A DNA stretch of 64,000 nt, taken from assembly GCF_017573465.1 (NCBI RefSeq), contig NZ_JAGEPF010000010.1:1-64000 (forward strand). The letters run 5' to 3'. Position numbers and translations under genes: made by a program. This document shows positions 44,224 through 52,198 of the stretch, one piece after another. This DNA is from Actinomadura violacea. GTDB lineage: Bacteria > Actinomycetota > Actinomycetes > Streptosporangiales > Streptosporangiaceae. Positions within the stretch are counted from its first letter, which is position 1. Every line of letters begins with the position of its first letter. The notes beneath the pieces are model-generated. The model did not search any database. It saw nothing but the letters and a program-made list of their open reading frames with translations, and was not told the DNA's origin.

Positions 44224-45356
44224 AGATCGGATCCTTCACCCTCGAGGAGCGGCTCGTCCGGACGATCGCGATCACGGTCGCGCTGATCTGGGGAGCCGTG
44301 GCCTACTTCCGCGGGCTGCTGCACTCCACGCCCGCCCCGGCCCTGCACGGCGAGGGACTCGCGGTGGTCCTGCTCAACGCCGCGACGTTCGCGCTCCTCG
44401 GCGCGGGACTGTGGGTGGGGCGGCCGAAGGGCTCCCGCTGGTGCCGGATCGGGAACGCCCTGCTCCTCGGCGCGATGGGGACGTCCCTCTCGCTGTACGC
44501 GGTCGCCCCGCACGGCGGCGGCGGGTACTTCTTCTCGATGGTCGCCATGTGGGTGCTGCTGATGCGGATGCCGGCGCGCTGGGGAGTGGCCCTCGGCGGC
44601 GCCACCGTGATCGCCGTCGGCGCGCTGGGGGAGGCCTACGGCCACGGTCCCGACTACGGGCTGCTCGCCGCGTTCGTCGGCCTGACCCTCGGCGCCCTCG
44701 CCAGCCGGCAGAGCGCCCAGGCGCAGGAGGCCGCCCGCCGGGCCGAGGCGTCCAACGCGGTGCTCGCCGAGCGGTCGCACATCGCCCGCGAGATCCACGA
44801 CATCCTCGCCCACTCGCTGTCGGCGCAGATCGTCCACCTGGAGGGCGCGCGGCTGCTGCTGTCGCGGGACGGCGACCGGGTGCAGGCCCTGGACCGGGTC
44901 GAGCGCGCGCGCAACCTCGCCAAGTCCGGCCTGGACGAGACCAGGCGCGCGCTGGCGACGCTGCGCGGCGAGGTCCCCGAGCCGAAGGAGGTCATCGCGG
45001 AGCTGGCGGAGGAGTTCTACGCCAGCACGGGCCGCCCCTGCGACGTCCAGGTGACCGGCGTCCCCCGCGAGCTGCCGCCGCAGGCCGGGCTCGCGGTCGT
45101 CCGGACCGCCCAGGAGGCGCTCACCAACGTCCGCAAGCACGCGCCCGGCGCCCGCACGCGCATCGCGCTGCGCTACCTCGGCGACGCCGTCGAGCTCGAG
45201 GTGTCCGACACCGGCGGGACCGAGCCGGTGCTGGAGCTGGAGGGCGGCGGCTACGGGCTGGTCGGCATGCGGGAGCGGGCGGAACTGATCGGTGGGACCC
45301 TGGAGACCGGGCCGGAGGGCAAGGGCTTCCGCGTCGCCCTCCGGGTGCCGGCGTGA
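44220..45356 (+). CDS. NarL-type two-component sensor histidine kinase
   Basis: The 378-residue kinase has four or five membrane segments (about 15-155), a short linker, a HisKA_3 helix with the phospho-His in ARRAEASNAVLAERSHIAREIHDILAHSLS (REIHDILAH) and a C-terminal HATPase (EALTNVRKHAPGA, GYGLVGMRERAE). It phosphorylates the response regulator 17 bp downstream. The signal is unknown. Related kinase pairs occur between parE and parC in Streptomyces, as I recall, so this may be part of the conserved neighbourhood. Confidence 0.92.
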   Translation: MKIGSFTLEERLVRTIAITVALIWGAVAYFRGLLHSTPAPALHGEGLAVVLLNAATFALLGAGLWVGRPKGSRWCRIGNALLLGAMGTSLSLYAVAPHGGGGYFFSMVAMWVLLMRMPARWGVALGGATVIAVGALGEAYGHGPDYGLLAAFVGLTLGALASRQSAQAQEAARRAEASNAVLAERSHIAREIHDILAHSLSAQIVHLEGARLLLSRDGDRVQALDRVERARNLAKSGLDETRRALATLRGEVPEPKEVIAELAEEFYASTGRPCDVQVTGVPRELPPQAGLAVVRTAQEALTNVRKHAPGARTRIALRYLGDAVELEVSDTGGTEPVLELEGGGYGLVGMRERAELIGGTLETGPEGKGFRVALRVPA

Positions 45357-45372
45357 CACGGGACGGGGCACG

Positions 45373-46035
45373 GTGAGCGACGAGACGAGGATCCTGGTCG
45401 TCGACGACCAGACGGTGGTGCGGGAGGGCCTGGTCCTGCTGCTGGAGCTGCTGCCCGGCATCGAGGTGGCCGGGTCGGCGGGCGACGGCGAGCAGGCCCT
45501 CGCCATGGTCGGCGAGCTGCGGCCCGACGTGGTGCTCATGGACCTGCGGATGCCGCGGGTCGACGGGGTGGAGGCGACCCGGCGGATCAAGCAGGCGCAT
45601 CCGGAGGTCGAGGTCGTCGTGCTGACCACCTACGCCGACGACGAGTCGATCTTCGCGGCGCTGCGCGCCGGTGCCCGCGGGTACCTCACCAAGGACGCGG
45701 GCGCCGACGAGATCGCCCGCGCGGTCGCCGCGGTGCGCGGCGGCGCGGCGCAGCTCGACCCGGCGATCCAGCGCCGGCTGGTCGAGGCGGTCGCCGCCGA
45801 CCAGCGGCCGGTCCGCGCCGCCCGCGGCGAGCTGCCCGACGGGCTGACCCGCCGCGAGGCCGAGGTGCTCGCGCTGATCGCGCAGGGCCGCTCGAACACC
45901 GAGATCGCCGGCGACCTGTTCATCAGCGAGGCGACGGTGAAGACCCACATCAACAACCTGTTCGCCAAGGCCGGGCTGCGGGACCGCGCGCAGGCCGTCA
46001 CGTACGCCTTCCGGCACGGCCTGGCCGGGTCCTAG
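45373..46035 (+). CDS. NarL/LuxR family response regulator
   Basis: The 220-residue regulator has a receiver domain (acidic pair in VVDDQTVVREG, phospho-Asp in VVLMDLRMPRVDG, Lys in GYLTKDAG) and a LuxR-type helix-turn-helix (LTRREAEVLALIAQGRSNTEIA, LFISEATVKTHINNLFAKAG). The GTG at 45373 lies 16 bp after the kinase stop, so the pair is an operon. Target sites are not known; the CGCC-loop hairpins upstream of the operon are candidates for autoregulation. Confidence 0.93.
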   Translation: MSDETRILVVDDQTVVREGLVLLLELLPGIEVAGSAGDGEQALAMVGELRPDVVLMDLRMPRVDGVEATRRIKQAHPEVEVVVLTTYADDESIFAALRAGARGYLTKDAGADEIARAVAAVRGGAAQLDPAIQRRLVEAVAADQRPVRAARGELPDGLTRREAEVLALIAQGRSNTEIAGDLFISEATVKTHINNLFAKAGLRDRAQAVTYAFRHGLAGS

Positions 46036-46155
46036 GCACCCGCGCGGGGCCGGGACGATCAATCGGTCAGCCGGCGGCAAGACCTCGGTCAAGGCGCCCG
46101 CCCGCCGGCGTTCCGGTCCGCAGCATGGGAGGTCCGGAACCCGGAAGGACCTCGC

Positions 46156-46515
46156 GTGCACAGAACCGTGATGATCGCGGAGTACCTGCGCCCGTACGCG
46201 CAGTGGCGGATCGCCCGCCCCGACCCCGCCGACGACTGCCGCAACGCCCGCGCCGCGATCGGCCTGATCGACGCGGCCGCCTACGTCGCGCAGCTGGACG
46301 ACTGCGACCGCGTGATCGTCCGGATGGCCGTCGCCGGCTGCTTCGCCAAGGGCCGCTTCGACCCGGGGCCCGAGGGCGAGACCCTCGTCCGCCACTGGCA
46401 CTACGACGAGGCCGTGGGCGGCGCGGCCGACCTGCTGGACGGCCTGGCCGCGTGCGCCGAGCGCGCCGCGTCCGACGAGCACGCCGGGCGTGCGGCCGCC
46501 TTCAGCCTGCACTAG
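46156..46515 (+). CDS. Hypothetical protein, 119 residues
   Basis: A small protein with three cysteines (DDCRNARAA, LDDCDRVIV, AVAGCFAKG) and a His/Tyr patch (VRHWHYDE). It is soluble, mixed alpha/beta, and shows no family I recognise. GTG 46156 follows GGAAGG at 8 nt, which supports translation. Its end abuts the convergent TetR gene by a 4-bp overlap. Confidence 0.6.
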   Translation: MHRTVMIAEYLRPYAQWRIARPDPADDCRNARAAIGLIDAAAYVAQLDDCDRVIVRMAVAGCFAKGRFDPGPEGETLVRHWHYDEAVGGAADLLDGLAACAERAASDEHAGRAAAFSLH

Positions 46516-47168
46516 GGCGACCGCGGTTCTCCGGCGGCCTCCTCGTGTTCGAGCGCGCGGACGAGCGCCGCGAACCCGGCGTCGACCCCGGCGGTGTCGC
46601 CGCTGATCAGCCGCTCCAGCAGGAAACCGCGCAGGGTCGCCAGGATCATCTCGCTGACCTGCAGCTTGCGCGCCTCGGACCAGCCGGGCGGGCAGAAGGA
46701 CCGCAGGATCGGGATGTACTGCCGGGACGCCCCGCGGCCGAGTTCGCCGTGCCGTTCGGTGTCGTACATGGCCAGGCCCATGGCCTGGTCCAGGACGCGC
46801 CGCAGTCCCCGCTCCTCGTTCATCAGGGTCGGCCAGATGGCGCGCACCCGCTCCGCCAGCGTCCCGCCGCCCCGCTCTTCGGCGGCGACGGCGAGCGCGT
46901 TGCCGATGCGCCGGTCGCGCAGCCTGGCGACCGCCTGCCGGAGCAGGTCGTCGGCGCCCTCGAAGTGGTAGAGCAGGACCTTGTGCGTGGTGCCGGCCGC
47001 GCGGGCGGCGCGCCGCAGCGAGAAGTCGACGAGCCCGTTGACCGCCAGGTCGTCGGTGACGCGTTCGAGCAGCTCGCGCCGCCTGGCCTCGCCGCGCGGC
47101 GATCCCGCCGACCGCCGGTAGGCCGCCTTCTTCGGCGGCCCCCCGGTGGTCCGTGCGGCGTCCGTCAT
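46512..47168 (-). CDS. TetR family transcriptional regulator
   Basis: The 218-residue protein has a basic N-terminal arm (PPKKAAYRRSAGSPRGEARRRELLERV), a TetR helix-turn-helix (about 38-70, LRRAARAAGTTHKVLLYHFEGADDLL) and a C-terminal helical ligand domain. ATG 47168 follows GGAGGGGC. It is divergent from a ketosteroid-isomerase-like gene with 156 bp between them, and the only perfect palindrome in that gap lies between the -35 and -10 boxes of the isomerase promoter. Steroid-like or polyketide ligands are therefore plausible, but this is inference. Confidence 0.9.
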   Translation of the reverse strand: MTDAARTTGGPPKKAAYRRSAGSPRGEARRRELLERVTDDLAVNGLVDFSLRRAARAAGTTHKVLLYHFEGADDLLRQAVARLRDRRIGNALAVAAEERGGGTLAERVRAIWPTLMNEERGLRRVLDQAMGLAMYDTERHGELGRGASRQYIPILRSFCPPGWSEARKLQVSEMILATLRGFLLERLISGDTAGVDAGFAALVRALEHEEAAGEPRSP

Positions 47169-47288
47169 CGCCCCTCCGTTCCCGGCTTGCGTTCCACACC
47201 GAAGCCTAGGGTCGGCGAGCCCGGCTCGGGGACGGCGCATCGCCGCAGCCTGCACATACGCGGGCGCTATGACCAACTTTGCCGGGAA

Positions 47289-47317
47289 TTGGTGGCCAAG
47301 CGGGCGCTTGGTAGCCT
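47289..47317 (+). promoter_or_regulatory. Promoter with spacer-embedded operator for the KSI-like gene
   Basis: -35 TTGGTG (47289-47294) and -10 TAGCCT (47312-47317) are 17 bp apart. The perfect palindrome CCAAGCG-GG-CGCTTGG (47296-47311) fills that spacer almost exactly. The ATG at 47325 is 7 nt after the -10 box, so the message is probably leaderless. Bound TetR would block RNA polymerase directly. Confidence 0.7.
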
Positions 47318-47324
47318 CTGTCGC

Positions 47325-47687
47325 ATGCCGACCCAGGAACAGATGAAAAGCACGCTTCAGGCCTATGTCGACGGCTTCAACTCCGGCGACCCCGCGGCCG
47401 TCACCGGCCTGTTCGCCGACGACGCCGTCGTGGTCGACCCGGTCGGCAACCCGCCGATGGAGGGCCGCGCCGCGATCGACGAGTTCTACGGCAACGCCGT
47501 GGCCGCCGGCGCGAAGCTGTCGCTCGACGCCCCCATCCGCGGCTCCCACGGCGACCGCGCCGCGATGGCCTTCAGCGTGAACATGCCGGGCATGCGCATC
47601 CGCGTCATCGACGTCATGACGTTCAACGACGACGGGAAGATCGTCCGGATGGAGGCGCACTGGGGGCTCGACGACATCGAGCAGTGA
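47325..47687 (+). CDS. Ketosteroid-isomerase-like (SnoaL/NTF2 fold) enzyme
   Basis: The 120-residue protein aligns with bacterial delta5-3-ketosteroid isomerase: YVDGFNSGDPAAVTGLFADD at the N-terminus, DPVGNPPMEGRAAIDEFYGN in the middle and RVIDVMTFNDDGKIVRMEAHWG at the end. The catalytic Tyr14 and Asp38 fall at the same numbers as in the Comamonas testosteroni enzyme, and Asp96 corresponds to Asp99. It could therefore isomerise a beta,gamma-unsaturated ketone. The strict conservation of the triad separates it from non-catalytic SnoaL relatives. It stands alone, divergent from the TetR gene that probably represses it. Confidence 0.85.
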   Translation: MPTQEQMKSTLQAYVDGFNSGDPAAVTGLFADDAVVVDPVGNPPMEGRAAIDEFYGNAVAAGAKLSLDAPIRGSHGDRAAMAFSVNMPGMRIRVIDVMTFNDDGKIVRMEAHWGLDDIEQ

Positions 47688-47739
47688 TCACGCCGCGCGG
47701 GCGGCGGCCGCGGCCCCGTCGTGGCGGCTCCCCGCGCGC

Positions 47740-48327
47740 ATGGCAGGGTGGGGAACCCACGACGAAACGGGGGACGCCTTGCCCGCGGGACCGGTGCTGT
47801 ACGTGATCGCCTGCGGCGGGCGGCCCGCCGCGGAGCTGCCGGCCTTCGTCGAGCGGCTGCTCGGCGACGGCTGGACGGTCTGCGTCGTCGCGACGCCGTC
47901 AGGCACGAAGTTCGTCGACGCCGCGCGGCTGTCCGGGCTGACGGGCTTCCCCGTCCGCTCGGACTACAAGCGGCCCGAAGAGCCCGACGTGCTGCCGCCC
48001 GCCGACGCGTTCGCCGTCGTCCCGGCCACCTTCAACACCGTCAACAAGTGGGCGCACGGCATCAGCGACACGCTCGCCCTCGGCCTGCTCAACGAGGCCG
48101 TCGGCCTCGGCCGCCCGATCGTCGCCGCGCCGTGGCCCAACGCGGCGCTCGCCCGCCATCCGGTCTTCCCGCGCAGCATCGCCGAGCTCCGCGCGTGGGG
48201 CGTCACCGTCGTGCTGGACCCGGAGGGATTCCCGTCGCCCGACTCCGAGAAGCCGAGCGGCGCGGCGTTCCCCTGGGCGGAGCTCCACGACCGGCTCGCG
48301 GCCCTGCACGCCCGGCTCACCGGCTGA
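47740..48327 (+). CDS. Flavoprotein family protein (phosphopantothenoylcysteine decarboxylase-like)
   Basis: The 195-residue protein has the flavoprotein fold of the HFCD family: a glycine-rich start (LYVIACGGRPAAELPAFVERLL), the VVATPSGTKFVDAARL segment and the PATFNTVNKWAHGISDTLAL flavin-binding region followed by PIVAAPWPNAALARHPVF. HFCD members decarboxylate cysteine-containing substrates using FMN; this short member lacks the CoaB half and could act on a peptide or other thiol. ATG 47740 or TTG 47779 (after GGGGGAC) may be the start. It ends at a strong terminator. Confidence 0.75.
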   Translation: MAGWGTHDETGDALPAGPVLYVIACGGRPAAELPAFVERLLGDGWTVCVVATPSGTKFVDAARLSGLTGFPVRSDYKRPEEPDVLPPADAFAVVPATFNTVNKWAHGISDTLALGLLNEAVGLGRPIVAAPWPNAALARHPVFPRSIAELRAWGVTVVLDPEGFPSPDSEKPSGAAFPWAELHDRLAALHARLTG

Positions 48328-48337
48328 CGGCCGCCGC

Positions 48338-48364
48338 CCCGGGCCCGCACGAGGCGGGCCCGGG
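48338..48364. terminator. Bidirectional terminator between the flavoprotein gene and parC
   Basis: CCCGGGCCCGC (48338-48348) pairs perfectly with GCGGGCCCGGG (48354-48364) around ACGAG. Confidence 0.85.
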
Positions 48365-48372
48365 ACCCGCCG

Positions 48373-50856
48373 CTACTCCTCGCCGCCGTCCGGCGGGACC
48401 GGGCCGATCGGCCCGCTGATCGACACGATCCGGGTCGTCAGCCGCTCGCCGGACCCGTCGCGGCGGCCGAGCTCCACGTTCAGCGTGGCGGGCTTGCCGT
48501 TCGCGCCCCCGGCGCGCAGCGGCGTCGGCGCCGCCCACGCCTGGAGCAGGACGTCCTCCCCCTTCAGGAAGCGGTGCGCGCGGACGCCGCCGGTCGCGCG
48601 GCCCTTGGCCGGGAAGTCGGCGAAGTCGGCCAGCTTGATCGCGCCGGTCTGGGTGCCGGGCAGCGCCGACGACGAACCGGACACCGTGATCACCCGGGCC
48701 TCGCGGTCGGGGTCGAGCGCGCCGAACCACAGCACCTGGGCGTCCGGGCCGAGCTTGATGCCGGCCATCCCGCCGGCGGCCCGGCCCTGCGGCCGGACGT
48801 TGGACGCGGCGAAGTGCAGCAGCTGCGCGTCGGTCGTGATGAACACCAGGTGCTGGTCCTCGGCCAGCAGCTGGACGGCGCCGACGACGCGGTCGCCGTC
48901 CTTGAGGCCGATGACCTCGAACTCGTCGCGGTTCGCGGGGAAGTCCGGGACGACCCGCTTGATCACGCCCTGCGCCGTGCCGAGGGCGAGCCCGCCGCCC
49001 TCCTCCGACAGCGACCCGATCCCGACGACGGTCTCGTCCGGTTCCAGGTCGACGTACTCGGTCACCGGCGCGCCGCCCGCCAGGGACGGCGGCGTCGCCG
49101 ACGGGGGCAGCGTCGGCAGGTCCAGGACGTCGATGCGGATCATCCGCCCGAGCGAGGTCACCGCGCCGACCTGCCCGCGGGCCGTCGCCGGGACGACCGA
49201 GACCAGCACGTCGTGCGGCGCGCGAGGGCCGCTGTCGGGCAGCGGGCCGGCGCCGTGCGTGCGGGCCAGCAGCCCGGTGGACGACAGCAGCACCGTGCAC
49301 GGGTCGTCCGCCACCTCGAGCGGCACGGCGGCCGCGGCGGTGTGGCCGGAGGACTCCAGCAGGATCGTCCGGCGCGGGGTCGAGTACTCGGAGGCGACCT
49401 CGCCGAGCTCCTTGGACACCAGGGCGCGCAGCTTGCGCTCCGACTCCAGGATCGCGGTCAGCTTCGCGATCTCCTTGGCGAGCTGCTCCTTCTCCTTCTC
49501 CAGCTCGAGCCGGTCGTAGCGGGTGAGGCGGCGCAGCGGGGTGTCCAGGATGTACTGCGCCTGGATCTCCGACAGCTCGAAGATCTGCATCAGCCGCTGC
49601 TTGGCCTGCCCGGCGTCGTCGCTCTGCCGGATGACCTGGATGACCTCGTCGATGTTGAGCAGCGCGACCAGCAGGCCGTCGACGAGGTGCAGCCGGTCCT
49701 CGCGCTTCTTGCGGCGGAACATCGACCGGCGCCGCACGACCTCGATGCGGTGGTCGACGTACACCTGCAGCAGCTCGCGCAGGCCGAGCGTGCGCGGCCG
49801 GCCGTCGACGAGCGCGACGTTGTTGATGCCGAAGGTCTCCTCCATCGGCGTCAGCCGGTAGAGGTCCTGCAGGACGGCCTCGGGGTTGAAGCCGTTCTTG
49901 ATCTCGATGACCAGGCGCAGGCCGACGTTGCGGTCGGTGAGGTCCTTCAGGTCGGCGATGCCCTGGATCTTCTTGGCGTTGACCAGTTCCTTGATCTTGG
50001 CCTTGACGCGCTCCGGGCCGACCGCGTACGGCAGCTCGCTGACCACGATGCCCTTGCGGCGCGGCGTGACGTTCTCGATGGTCGTGGTGGCGCGGGTGCG
50101 GAACGTCCCGCGGCCCCTCTCGTAGGCGTCCCGGATGCCGTCCAGCCCGACGATCCTGCCGCCGGTGGGCAGGTCGGGGCCGGGCACGAAGCGCATCAGG
50201 TCCTCGAGCGTGGCGTCCGGGTGGTCGATCAGGTGCCGGGCCGCCGCGACCACCTCGCCGAGGTTGTGCGGGGCCATGTTGGTGGCCATCCCGACCGCGA
50301 TCCCGGACGCGCCGTTCACCAGCAGGTTCGGGAACGCGGCGGGCAGCACCTCCGGCTCCTGCTCCTGGCCGTCGTAGTTCGGCCGGAACTCGACGGTGTC
50401 CTCGTCGATGGAGGCGACCATCATCAGCGCCTCGCGGGACATCCGGGCCTCGGTGTACCGCATGGCGGCGGGCATGTCGTCGCCGCCGAGCGAGCCGAAG
50501 TTGCCGTGCCCGTCGACCAGCGGCATCCGCATCGCCCACGGCTGGGCCATCCGCACCATCGCGTCGTAGATCGCGCTGTCGCCGTGCGGGTGCAGCTTGC
50601 CCATGACCTCGCCGACGACGCGCGCGCACTTGACGTGCCCGCGGTCGGGGCGCAGCCCCATCTCGTTCATCGAGTACAGGATCCGCCGCTGGACGGGCTT
50701 CAGCCCGTCGCGGGCGTCGGGAAGCGCCCGCTGGTAGATCACCGAGTAGGCGTACTCGAGGTAGCTGCCGCGCATCTCCTCGGAGACGTCGACGTCGACG
50801 ATGTTCTCCTCGAAGTCCGGCGGCGGGGGAGGGGCTTGGGATCCGCGTCGTGCCAT
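48373..50856 (-). CDS. parC: DNA topoisomerase IV subunit A (ParC), GyrA family
   Basis: The 827-residue protein has the GyrA/ParC winged-helix and tower region, coiled-coil and a C-terminal beta-propeller-like domain. The catalytic tyrosine is Tyr134 (AMRYTEARMS). In the quinolone-determining region HPHGDSAIYD carries Ser94 and Asp98, equivalent to the susceptible GyrA Ser83 and Asp87. The GyrA-box QRRGGxG was not found, which supports ParC over GyrA. It pairs with ParE, about 6 kb away. ATG 50856 is preferred; ATG 50865 and an in-frame upstream codon are alternatives. Confidence 0.9.
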   Translation of the reverse strand: MARRGSQAPPPPPDFEENIVDVDVSEEMRGSYLEYAYSVIYQRALPDARDGLKPVQRRILYSMNEMGLRPDRGHVKCARVVGEVMGKLHPHGDSAIYDAMVRMAQPWAMRMPLVDGHGNFGSLGGDDMPAAMRYTEARMSREALMMVASIDEDTVEFRPNYDGQEQEPEVLPAAFPNLLVNGASGIAVGMATNMAPHNLGEVVAAARHLIDHPDATLEDLMRFVPGPDLPTGGRIVGLDGIRDAYERGRGTFRTRATTTIENVTPRRKGIVVSELPYAVGPERVKAKIKELVNAKKIQGIADLKDLTDRNVGLRLVIEIKNGFNPEAVLQDLYRLTPMEETFGINNVALVDGRPRTLGLRELLQVYVDHRIEVVRRRSMFRRKKREDRLHLVDGLLVALLNIDEVIQVIRQSDDAGQAKQRLMQIFELSEIQAQYILDTPLRRLTRYDRLELEKEKEQLAKEIAKLTAILESERKLRALVSKELGEVASEYSTPRRTILLESSGHTAAAAVPLEVADDPCTVLLSSTGLLARTHGAGPLPDSGPRAPHDVLVSVVPATARGQVGAVTSLGRMIRIDVLDLPTLPPSATPPSLAGGAPVTEYVDLEPDETVVGIGSLSEEGGGLALGTAQGVIKRVVPDFPANRDEFEVIGLKDGDRVVGAVQLLAEDQHLVFITTDAQLLHFAASNVRPQGRAAGGMAGIKLGPDAQVLWFGALDPDREARVITVSGSSSALPGTQTGAIKLADFADFPAKGRATGGVRAHRFLKGEDVLLQAWAAPTPLRAGGANGKPATLNVELGRRDGSGERLTTRIVSISGPIGPVPPDGGEE

Positions 50857-51031
50857 GCCCCACATTGTGGCCGGTCCCGCCGACATCTTTCGCCCGCCCC
50901 ACCGGATGTGCCGCGGATCGGTTCCCGGCCCGGCGCCCGGGTCCGATCCGGTCAGCGGTCGTGGCAGATTGGTCCCGGACGGTTCTCGCACGCGGCCGCG
51001 CCCCGGCCGCGTCCCCGGGCGGAGGTATCCG

Positions 51032-52198
51032 ATGAGCGCGCTGGCCGACTTCCAGAACTCGATCTACCTGCAGGGACTCGGCGACGTGCGGCCCTCGCTG
51101 CCGACCGATCCGACGAAGCTGGAGGCCCTCGCCGAGGGCGTGCTGTCGGCGCAGGCGTTCGGATACGTGGCGGGATCGGCGGGCAGCGAGGCGACCGCGC
51201 GGGCCAACCGGGACGCGTTCGACCGGTGGCGGATCGTCCCGAGGTTCCTGCGGGACGTGGCGCACCGCGACCTGTCGGTGGAGGTCCTCGGCACCGCGAT
51301 GCCCTCGCCGGTCCTGCTCGCGCCGATCGGCGTGCAGTCGATCTTCCACCCGGACGGAGAGCTCGCCACCGCACGCGCGGCGGGCGCCGAGGGGCTCACC
51401 ATGGTGCTGAGCACTGCGGCTTCTCACTCCATCGAGGAGGTCGCGGAGGCCAACGGCGACGGCGCCCCCCGCTGGTACCAGCTCTACTGGCCGAAGGACC
51501 GGGACCTCGCCGTCAGCTTCCTGGAGCGGGCCAAGGCGGCGGGGTACACGGCGCTCGTCGTCACGCTCGACACGTTCACGCTGGCGTGGCGGCCCCGCGA
51601 CCTGGACCAGGCGTACCTGCCGTTCCTGCGCGGCATCGGGGTCGCGAACTACTTCAGCGACCCCGTCTTCCAGAAGGCGGTCGGCGGGCCCGTCACCGAC
51701 GCCAACCGCGACACCGCGCTCCTGCACTGGGTCGCCAACTTCGGCAACCCCTCGCTCACCTGGGACGACCTGGTCTTCCTGCGGGAGCACTGGAACGGGC
51801 CGATCGCGTTGAAGGGCGTCCAGCACCCCGACGACGCGCGCCGCGCGGTGGACGCCGGGATGGACGGCGTGATCGTGTCCAACCACGGCGGACGCCAGGT
51901 CGACGGCGCCATCGCCTCGCTGGACGCGCTGCCCGGCGTGGTCGACGCCGTCCGCGACCAGGCCACGGTCCTGTTCGACAGCGGGATCCGCACCGGCTCG
52001 GACGTCGTGAAGGCGCTCGCGCTCGGCGCGAAGGCGGTGCTGCTCGCGCGTCCGTACGCCTACGGGCTGGCGCTCGGCGGGCAGGCCGGCGTCCAGCACG
52101 TCCTGCGTTGCGTCCAGGCCGAACTGGAGCTGACCATGGCGCTGTCCGGTGTCACCCGGCCGGACGAGCTGTCTCCGGAGATTCTGGTTCGCGCTTAG
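51032..52198 (+). CDS. Alpha-hydroxy-acid oxidising FMN enzyme, lactate 2-monooxygenase-like
   Basis: The 388-residue protein is a member of the FMN-dependent 2-hydroxyacid oxidase family: PSPVLLAPIGVQSIFHPDGE, the FMN/substrate segment YQLYWPKDRDLA, and the catalytic histidine in GVIVSNHGGRQVDGA (about residue 287). The segment VANFGNPSLTWDDLVFLREHWNGPIALKGV matches lactate 2-monooxygenases, which convert L-lactate to acetate and CO2; lactate dehydrogenase-like members are not excluded. ATG 51032 follows GGAGG. Its last 47 bp overlap the end of the convergent FUSC gene. Confidence 0.88.
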   Translation: MSALADFQNSIYLQGLGDVRPSLPTDPTKLEALAEGVLSAQAFGYVAGSAGSEATARANRDAFDRWRIVPRFLRDVAHRDLSVEVLGTAMPSPVLLAPIGVQSIFHPDGELATARAAGAEGLTMVLSTAASHSIEEVAEANGDGAPRWYQLYWPKDRDLAVSFLERAKAAGYTALVVTLDTFTLAWRPRDLDQAYLPFLRGIGVANYFSDPVFQKAVGGPVTDANRDTALLHWVANFGNPSLTWDDLVFLREHWNGPIALKGVQHPDDARRAVDAGMDGVIVSNHGGRQVDGAIASLDALPGVVDAVRDQATVLFDSGIRTGSDVVKALALGAKAVLLARPYAYGLALGGQAGVQHVLRCVQAELELTMALSGVTRPDELSPEILVRA

